A stretch of 9,696 bases of DNA from CATZDY01 sp045599035 (lineage in GTDB: Bacteria > Bacillota > Desulfotomaculia > Desulfotomaculales > Desulfocucumaceae): NCBI GenBank assembly GCA_045599035.1, contig JAZRVI010000006.1, positions 1 to 9,696 of the forward strand, in the 5' to 3' direction. The translations under genes were made by a program, and so were the position numbers. This document shows positions 5,269 to 9,696 of this stretch, in pieces. A model generated the notes under the pieces. That model was given only the letters and a program-made list of their open reading frames with translations, did not search any database and was not told the DNA's origin. Within the stretch, counting starts at the first letter, position 1. Each line of letters opens with the position of its first letter.

Positions 5269-6466
5269 AATTAAACCGGGAGTTGCCCGGGGCAGGCTGT
5301 CTGCTCCTCCCTCCAAAAGCTATGCCCACCGTCTGCTGTTGGGAGCGGCTTTGGCCAGAGGCAGCAGCGTGATTAGCGGAATTAATTTAAATGAAGATCT
5401 TCGAGCCACTTTGGATTGCCTGACTGCATTGGGGGTAAGCTATCAAATCAGCGGAGATCAAATCAGGGTAGCTGGAAATGGGGGACAAACTCAGGCTCAG
5501 GCCGTTTATCCCTGCCGGGAAAGCGGCAGTACCCTGCGTTTTTTCCTGCCTTTGGCTTTGAGGCAGGGGCAGGCTGCCTGTTTTACGGGCAGTCAGCGGC
5601 TTTTGAGCCGGGGAGTGGGGCTTTATGAACAGCTTTGGCCGGATTTGCTGTGGCAAAAGGAAGCTGATTTTATTAAGGTGCAAGGCCGTTTGCAGGCAGG
5701 AGAATATCAGCTTCCGGGAGATGTCAGCAGTCAGTTTGTTTCCGGCCTGCTTTTTGCTCTGCCTCTGCTGGAAGGCGACAGCCAGATTAAGGTTTTGCCG
5801 CCGGTAGAAAGTCGGCCTTATATTGATTTAAGCCTGGAGGTTCTAAAGCTGTTTGGTTTGGAGATTCACGAACCGAAAAAAAATACCTTTTATGTGAAGG
5901 GCGGACAGGCTTATCACAGCTTAAACCAGCGGGTTGAGGGAGATTGGTCCAATGCTGCCTTTTGGTATGCTTTAAACACTCTGGGCGGAAAAGTACAGAT
6001 AACTGGCTTAAATCCAGACAGCTTGCAGGGAGATCGAGCTTGTCTTTTGATGCTGCAACAGCTTCAAAAGCCGGGAGCGGTGTTGGATTTGGCCGATTGT
6101 CCCGATTTGGGGCCGGTGCTTTTGGCAGTGGCGGCTGCCCAACATGGAGGGAAATTTTTCGGAACCCGCCGTTTGCGGATTAAGGAAAGTGATCGAGCTG
6201 CAGCTATGGCTGAAGAATTGGCCAAGTTTGGGGTACAGGTTGAAGTGGAGGGAAATTCGGTGCGGGTTGCTTCCGGTGGAATCCAACCGCCTCGCCAGAT
6301 TTTATATGGTCATAAGGATCACCGAATTGTAATGGCTTTGGCGATTTTGGCCAGTCTGGTGGGCGGAGAAATTGCCGGAGCCGAAGCTGTCAGCAAAAGC
6401 TATCCGGAGTTTTTTGCCATTTTGGGACAGTTGGGAGTGAAAATTGAACATGAACCTGAAGTGTGA
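5258..6466 (+). CDS. aroA: EPSP synthase (3-phosphoshikimate 1-carboxyvinyltransferase)
   Basis: AroA transfers enolpyruvyl from PEP to shikimate-3-phosphate. I place the start at ATG 5258 (MKVKIKPG), 11 bases inside aroQ, since the family begins about 20 residues before the 'PPSKSYAHR' motif (17-25; Lys20, Ser21, Arg25). The frame is open further upstream but that part is aroQ sequence. Further motifs: 'ESGSTLRFF' (88-96), 'PGDVSSQF' (153-160), 'GDWSNAAFW', 'CPDLGP' with the catalytic Asp, 'RLRIKESDRAAAM', 'YGHKDHRIVMALAI' and 'SYPEFF'. At 402 residues it is slightly shorter than the E. coli enzyme (427) but all motifs are present. There is no good Shine-Dalgarno, so translation probably couples to aroQ. 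The third base of the last codon and the stop come from the IS right end that starts at 6463, so the original C-terminus has been replaced after 'HEPEV', downstream of all known motifs. Confidence 0.95.
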   Translation: MKVKIKPGVARGRLSAPPSKSYAHRLLLGAALARGSSVISGINLNEDLRATLDCLTALGVSYQISGDQIRVAGNGGQTQAQAVYPCRESGSTLRFFLPLALRQGQAACFTGSQRLLSRGVGLYEQLWPDLLWQKEADFIKVQGRLQAGEYQLPGDVSSQFVSGLLFALPLLEGDSQIKVLPPVESRPYIDLSLEVLKLFGLEIHEPKKNTFYVKGGQAYHSLNQRVEGDWSNAAFWYALNTLGGKVQITGLNPDSLQGDRACLLMLQQLQKPGAVLDLADCPDLGPVLLAVAAAQHGGKFFGTRRLRIKESDRAAAMAEELAKFGVQVEVEGNSVRVASGGIQPPRQILYGHKDHRIVMALAILASLVGGEIAGAEAVSKSYPEFFAILGQLGVKIEHEPEV

Positions 6467-6603
6467 ACTACTCCGACTTATAGAAGTCGGAGTTTCCTGC
6501 TTCAACCACTACTGCCTGGCTGACATAATCGTTAGCTCAAGTCTTACACAATGTCCACAGGCGTATGAGTTTGGGCTATTCCATCCCTACTGTATATTTA
6601 GTT
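6463..6603 (-). ncRNA. IS right end / presumptive omegaRNA scaffold, copy 2
   Basis: This is the minus-strand equivalent of 915-1057, running from the tnpB stop to the element terminus at 6463. It keeps the terminal hairpin (6471-6492) without change in either arm. If transcribed leftward from the rsmA side it would yield an omegaRNA-like scaffold whose guide, from 6462 downward, is antisense to the last codons of aroA. No promoter was identified, so RNA production is inference. Confidence 0.45.
6471..6492 (+). terminator. Right-end hairpin, possible aro operon terminator
   Basis: ctccgactt (6471-6479) pairs perfectly with aagtcggag (6484-6492) around atag, four bases after the aroA stop codon, and is followed by TTTCCT. 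The stem could stop or protect the aro mRNA, but the T run is short. Its primary identity is the IS subterminal palindrome. Confidence 0.45.
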
Positions 6604-6700
6604 TTAGGCTGCTTCAGCAAGTAACCGCAGTCTTTCGTTCAGTATATTGACAGTAGCATTCGTGTCACGGTTTATTGTAAGACCACAATCACATTTACAA
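6604..6700 (-). pseudogene. tnpB: 3' fragment of a second tnpB
   Basis: Only the last 32 or so codons remain, reading 'CKCDCGLTINRDTNATVNI' then 'LNERLRLLAEAA' and TAA at 6606-6604. It contains the second half of the zinc ribbon (CxC), missing from the first copy, and the RuvC-III Asp in 'NRDTNA'. Upstream of about 6700 the homology stops: the frame continues as unrelated sequence from a TTG at 6789. The fragment therefore comes from truncation of a related element, and the break lies near 6695-6705. No function is possible for the protein. Confidence 0.8.
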
Positions 6701-6808
6701 AGGCGGGCTTCCCGCATGAAACATTCCAGCCCAGTCCTCATATGGGTAAGCAGTCCAGCCAGAATTTTGTGAATATCCCGTATAGGCAATTAAGAGCCAA
6801 ACTTCCAT
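6695..6808 (-). pseudogene. Truncated reading frame behind rsmA (unrecognised)
   Basis: Seven bases past the rsmA stop, AAAAGG then ATG (6808-6806) opens a 37-codon frame starting MEVWLLIAYTGYSQNSGW and ending at TAA 6697-6695, exactly where tnpB-like sequence begins. The composition looks like a genuine protein start, so it may be the next gene of the rsmA operon cut off by the IS. The Shine-Dalgarno spacing is too tight, and an alternative ATG overlaps the rsmA stop (ATGA) but closes after 26 codons. I recognise no family. A small hairpin (arms 6703-6707 and 6711-6715) lies at its end. Confidence 0.25.
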
Positions 6809-6814
6809 ACCTTT

Positions 6815-7654
6815 TCATTTTTGAAGCTGTTTGCTAAGAACGGCAAATTGTTCCAGGCTCAGGGTTTCTCCCCGGCAGCCCGGTTTAATTCCGACCTGCT
6901 CGATTTGTTCGGCCAGCCGGGATTTTTCCCAATCAGGAAAAGTCCCGGCCAGAGCGTTGAGCAGGGTTTTTCGCCGCTGACCAAAGGCAGCCCGGACAAT
7001 TTTAAACAAAAATTCCGGATCTGTTACCTCAACCGCTGGTCGGCTTCGTCGTTCCAAAATCAAAACTGCCGAATCCACTTTAGGCTGGGGGACAAAAACC
7101 GTTCGAGGTACTTTAAACAAAAACCTGCTTTGAGCGTAATAATTAACCAATACCGACAGAGAACCATATTCTTTGCTGCCGGGAGCCGCTGTCAGGCGTT
7201 CAGCCACTTCTCTCTGCACCATAATTACCATGGACTGCCAATTAAGCTGGCTGGTTAAAACTCGAATCACCAAAGGGCTGGTTACATAATAAGGCAGATT
7301 GCTGATAATTTTTACTTGTTTTTCCGATCCCAGCAATGCAGCCAAATCCACTTCCAAAGCGTCTGCCCAGATCAGCTTAACTTCCGGGGACAGGGTTTGA
7401 GCCAGAATTGGTTTCAGGCGTTGATCTTTTTCAATGGCCCAAATGGGGTTTTCCTGCCCCAGTGCGTTGGTCAAAACTCCCAGACCGGGGCCGATTTCCA
7501 AAACGGTTTCTCCTGGCTGGAGCTGGGCAGCCTGAATAATTTTGTCCACAATGTTGCGATCCGCCAAAAAATTTTGACCCAAACCTTTGCGGCAGCTAAA
7601 GGCAAACTTTTGCATAATTTGCCGGATAACTGCCGGCGAGGTTAGATCCTGCAT
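6815..7654 (-). CDS. rsmA: 16S rRNA (adenine1518-N6/adenine1519-N6)-dimethyltransferase
   Basis: RsmA/KsgA dimethylates two adjacent adenines in the 3'-terminal hairpin of 16S rRNA using S-adenosylmethionine, a late step of 30S assembly. The 279-residue protein has the family motifs in order: 'KGLGQNFL' (23-30), SAM motif I 'EIGPGLGVLT' (53-62), acidic 'EKD' (75-77), 'AD' at 97-98, catalytic motif IV 'NLPYYVTSP' (119-127), 'VFVPQPKVDSAV', 'RAAFGQRRKTLLNAL' and 'RGETLSLEQFA' near the end. ATG 7654 has a full AGGAGG (7669-7664) at 9-base spacing. It begins 17 bases after the surface-protein gene and is probably co-transcribed with it. Loss of this gene is known to give kasugamycin resistance. 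Its downstream neighbour appears interrupted by an IS remnant. Confidence 0.97.
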   Translation of the reverse strand: MQDLTSPAVIRQIMQKFAFSCRKGLGQNFLADRNIVDKIIQAAQLQPGETVLEIGPGLGVLTNALGQENPIWAIEKDQRLKPILAQTLSPEVKLIWADALEVDLAALLGSEKQVKIISNLPYYVTSPLVIRVLTSQLNWQSMVIMVQREVAERLTAAPGSKEYGSLSVLVNYYAQSRFLFKVPRTVFVPQPKVDSAVLILERRSRPAVEVTDPEFLFKIVRAAFGQRRKTLLNALAGTFPDWEKSRLAEQIEQVGIKPGCRGETLSLEQFAVLSKQLQK

Positions 7655-7671
7655 TAAAAAATTCCTCCTGA

Positions 7672-9372
7672 TTAAAACCAGACTTCCCTGCCGTTTTCCA
7701 GCTTAAATTCATGGGAATTGGTTGCTTCCATAATTTCATAATAAGCCCAATAACCAGGCTGACAGTCCGTAAAGCTGTTGGCCAGCTGATTTTGGGTAAT
7801 ATAATCCACATCTGCTTCTCGATTTAAAACATTATTCATAATGGTTACGGCTTCGGCTCGAGTGATATTGGCATTGGGTAAAAAGGAACCATCGGTATAG
7901 CCGGAAACAAAGCCTTGTTGGGCGGCTGAATTAATGGCTTTAGCGGCCCAGTGTTCATTCGGGACATCCGTAAAAATATTGCTTTCTGCAACTGCCGAAT
8001 CAGTAAATTCGCTGATCAGACTGATAAATTCAGCTCTGGTCATGGCTGCATTGGGGCGGAAAGAGCCGTCGGCATAGCCTTTGATAAGTTCCCATTGCTC
8101 CAGATAGCCAATGGCCTGAGAATACCAGTAGCCTTCGGCAACATCGGTAAAGCTGCTGGTATATACCTGGCTGCTGTCCAGGGGTTTATCCAAAAGCTGG
8201 ACAAACATAACCGCTACTTCGGCTCGGGTGATATTCCGGCTGCAGCCAAAGCTGCCATCGGTATAACCGCTCAAATAGGCCATATGTTGATCAGTAATAA
8301 GACTAATTTGCTTATCGGTAAGTCTCTGTCTGTTTTTGATCAGGCTTTCCGGAGTGGTAGGGGAAATTGAGGAAGCTTTTAAGGAGTTGATAAAGGTAAC
8401 TGCCTTATAATCTTCGCCGCTGTCAGTAAAAAACAGACCTTCCTCCGTTACGGTAATGTTATAGGTATCGGAAATCGGATCAAAGAATTCTGTGCCGCCG
8501 GTTTGCTTTAATACATATTTACCTGCTGGAACCTTGAATTCGGCCATGCCTTGCTTGTTGGTAAATTTGCTGTAAGTGTTTTCGGTGGAAGTCAGGGTTA
8601 AAGTGGCTCCTTCCAAAAACTTGCCGTCTATGCTTTTAACATAAGCCGATACTGAATACAAAACTTCTGTATTAAGTTCGTCTGTTAAAACCGGGCTGAC
8701 AAAGGTTACCGGATTGTAAGCTTTCAGGCTGTTTTCTTCATCCAAAAAGACACCTTCGTTGTTTAGAACTACGGTATAGGTGGTTTTGCTTGCTTTATAG
8801 CCGGTGGGAACTTCCGTTTCAGACAGGGTATATCTGCCATTGATGGCTAAAAAAGTGGCCAAACCATCTTCATCAGTAGTTGTGACATAGGTTTTGCTTT
8901 TACTTTGCAGGGTCAATTTAGCGGAAGCCAAAGGATTATCGGCATCGTCAGCTGCATAAACCATAAAAGATCGCTGCGGTTCTTTGAGGCTTTCTGCTTC
9001 ATTGACAAAAGTAATGGTTTCATAGTCATAGGTACGGCTAAAGGAATCATTGCTCAAATAAGGAGTGCCGGCTTTAACTAAAACCTGATATTTTTCCTGA
9101 GCGGCTCTATAGCCGTCAGGGGCAGTATTTACAGTCAGGCTATAATGGCCGTTTTCCATTTCAAAATAAGCTTTGCCGTCATTATTGGTGGTTTCCTGCT
9201 GCCAGGTACCATTATTTTCCCGCAAAGCTTCCACCACTACTCCGCTGATCGGCTGGTGATTGTCATCAACGCATAAAACATCCACGATGCAGCTTTGTTC
9301 AGCCACGGCCCAGGGCATGACAGACATCAGCAGCAAGAAACTCAAAACTGCAATTCCCAGTTTTTTTGCCAT
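7672..9372 (-). CDS. Secreted SLH-domain surface protein with SpaA/Cna-B-like repeats
   Basis: The 566-residue protein starts with a Sec signal peptide (KK, hydrophobic core, likely cut after 'AVA' at 22-24). Three beta-rich units follow at about 27-125, 130-235 and 240-335. Each has 'L..G..V/A.L....' with a 'T...DG.A.F....G.Y.L.....P.GY' pattern and closes with '(I/V)TF(V/I)', as in SpaA/Cna-B-type prealbumin-like domains. Three SLH repeats (about 365-555) follow, each with the 'GY.DGSF......TRAE' signature. The C-terminus 'YWAYYEIMEATNSHEF' is a degenerate fourth repeat seen in other SLH proteins. SLH domains bind pyruvylated secondary cell-wall polymer, so the protein should sit on the cell surface with its Cna-B-like stalk outward. 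There is no LPXTG motif. Residues for isopeptide crosslinks (Lys/Asn/Glu) cannot be assigned by eye. The ribosome site AGAAAGG (9390-9384) precedes ATG 9372 by 11 bases. Partner or ligand unknown. Confidence 0.9.
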   Translation of the reverse strand: MAKKLGIAVLSFLLLMSVMPWAVAEQSCIVDVLCVDDNHQPISGVVVEALRENNGTWQQETTNNDGKAYFEMENGHYSLTVNTAPDGYRAAQEKYQVLVKAGTPYLSNDSFSRTYDYETITFVNEAESLKEPQRSFMVYAADDADNPLASAKLTLQSKSKTYVTTTDEDGLATFLAINGRYTLSETEVPTGYKASKTTYTVVLNNEGVFLDEENSLKAYNPVTFVSPVLTDELNTEVLYSVSAYVKSIDGKFLEGATLTLTSTENTYSKFTNKQGMAEFKVPAGKYVLKQTGGTEFFDPISDTYNITVTEEGLFFTDSGEDYKAVTFINSLKASSISPTTPESLIKNRQRLTDKQISLITDQHMAYLSGYTDGSFGCSRNITRAEVAVMFVQLLDKPLDSSQVYTSSFTDVAEGYWYSQAIGYLEQWELIKGYADGSFRPNAAMTRAEFISLISEFTDSAVAESNIFTDVPNEHWAAKAINSAAQQGFVSGYTDGSFLPNANITRAEAVTIMNNVLNREADVDYITQNQLANSFTDCQPGYWAYYEIMEATNSHEFKLENGREVWF

Positions 9373-9406
9373 TTAAACTTCATCCTTTCTATAAGATAGT
9401 GTTTAT

Positions 9407-9525
9407 GGTGGGTATACTTTTTAGAGGCCGAATTTTTCTTTTCGGTTCCCGTTTTTTCGATCAAGCCGCCTGGTTATAATTTGCGGCGTAAAACCCACAT
9501 ACTTGCACATGGGATATAAGCCGCT
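9407..9525 (-). promoter_or_regulatory. Structured leader with alternative pairings before the SLH gene
   Basis: In the minus-strand transcript two central segments each have two possible partners. GCCGC (9487-9483) can pair upstream with GCGGC (9524-9520) or downstream with GCGGC (9469-9465). AUGUGGG (9500-9494) can pair upstream with CCCAUGU (9513-9507, using two G-U pairs) or, as GUGGGU (9498-9493), downstream with ACCCAC (9413-9408). The downstream set also encloses a CCGAA/UUCGG hairpin near 9448-9428. The structures are mutually exclusive and end about 15 bases before the ribosome site. No known riboswitch consensus was recognised. It may instead be a relic of another IS right end. Confidence 0.4.
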
Positions 9526-9696
9526 TTAATTTTTAACCCCAGCTTGTTGACAATTACATAGATTTAATATACCCTGAATATCAGGGAGCTTGACTTTACT
9601 TCCCTGCTGTATGGCAGAAATTAGATGCCAATGTAATCAACGGATTGCTTGTCTATAAAGTTTCTTTGCTCTAAGCATAAACTTGTATTCCAAAGT
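9526..9696. other. Upstream end of window, no gene recognised
   Basis: No convincing coding sequence is visible. There is a perfect small palindrome, CCCTGA/TCAGGG with loop ATA (9572-9586), which could be an operator. On the plus strand TTGACA occurs at 9547-9552 but with poor -10 spacing. No clear minus-strand promoter for the surface-protein gene was found, so it may lie here in diverged form or beyond the window. Confidence 0.4.

Larger units (their letters stand above)
6463..6671 (-). repeat. Long inverted repeat, right copy
   Basis: This is the inverted partner of 849-1057. It reads from tnpB codons 'NRDTNATVNILNERLRLLAEAA' through the right end to GTGAACTA (6463-6470, complement of TAGTTCAC). 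It differs from the left copy at scattered single bases and in one short block (about 6515-6540). Confidence 0.9.

Noticed and set aside
1058..6462. Composite transposon carrying the aro operon
   Set aside because: Both flanking elements present right ends inward and copy 2 has lost its left part. IS200/IS605 transposition needs a left and a right end in the same orientation, so the block is not a mobile unit by known rules.
7951..8370. 139-codon plus-strand frame opposite the SLH gene
   Set aside because: It is antisense to clear SLH repeats and resembles no family.
9407..9525. c-di-GMP riboswitch upstream of the surface-protein gene
   Set aside because: The conserved GEMM core segments as I know them are not present; only generic stems are seen.
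9611..9658. 15-codon plus-strand frame MAEIRCQCNQRIACL, reminiscent of Com-type zinc-ribbon starts
   Set aside because: Too short, no ribosome site close to the ATG and no second cysteine pair; similarity may be chance or a remnant.
1..9696. CRISPR array, tRNA or rRNA genes
   Set aside because: No regularly spaced repeats and no cloverleaf or rRNA-like stretch were found on either strand by reading.

Overview
The window looks like a chromosomal segment of a Gram-positive-type anaerobe in the Bacillota (Clostridia or Negativicutes are my best guess). The grounds are an SLH-anchored surface protein, strong purine-rich Shine-Dalgarno sites, moderate GC and clostridial-style TnpB insertion sequences. 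The genus cannot be fixed from sequence alone.

Left flank (1-1057): the first bases hold the start of a leftward transposase, probably ISAs1 family, with a possible IS end near 141. A good sigma70-type promoter and a 14-codon stub follow. Next is a decayed IS200/IS605-type tnpB (334-914) with at least four lesions: an internal deletion, a 17-bp tandem duplication, a nonsense codon and loss of half the zinc ribbon. Its right end (915-1057), the region that gives rise to omegaRNA in functional elements, is intact in appearance and ends in a perfect hairpin.

Centre (1058-6466): a tight five-gene operon encodes every step from DAHP to prephenate in seven catalytic domains: chorismate mutase-AroB fusion, AroC, AroE-AroK fusion, type II dehydroquinase (AroQ) and AroA. 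Only DAHP synthase is absent. Genes two to five overlap by 11-16 bases; the only gap (105 bp) lies between the first and second genes.

Right flank: a second, inverted copy of the same tnpB right end starts exactly at the end of aroA and supplies its stop codon. The operon is therefore boxed flush between two inward-facing IS right ends, 22 bp before its first start codon and inside its last sense codon. A scrap of tnpB (to about 6700) then abuts a truncated reading frame behind rsmA.

The minus strand of the right third carries a secreted protein with three SpaA/Cna-B-like domains and three SLH repeats, followed 17 bp later by rsmA (16S rRNA dimethyltransferase). Upstream of the surface-protein gene the leader contains two mutually exclusive sets of base-pairings, a candidate RNA switch or a relic of another IS end.

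Most notable observations: the IS-boxed aro operon with IS-derived regulatory ends and potential omegaRNA guides matching both ends of the operon; a short segment inverted between the two right-end copies that creates a TATAAT box only in front of the operon; the CM-AroB fusion; and the bistable-looking leader of the surface-protein gene.
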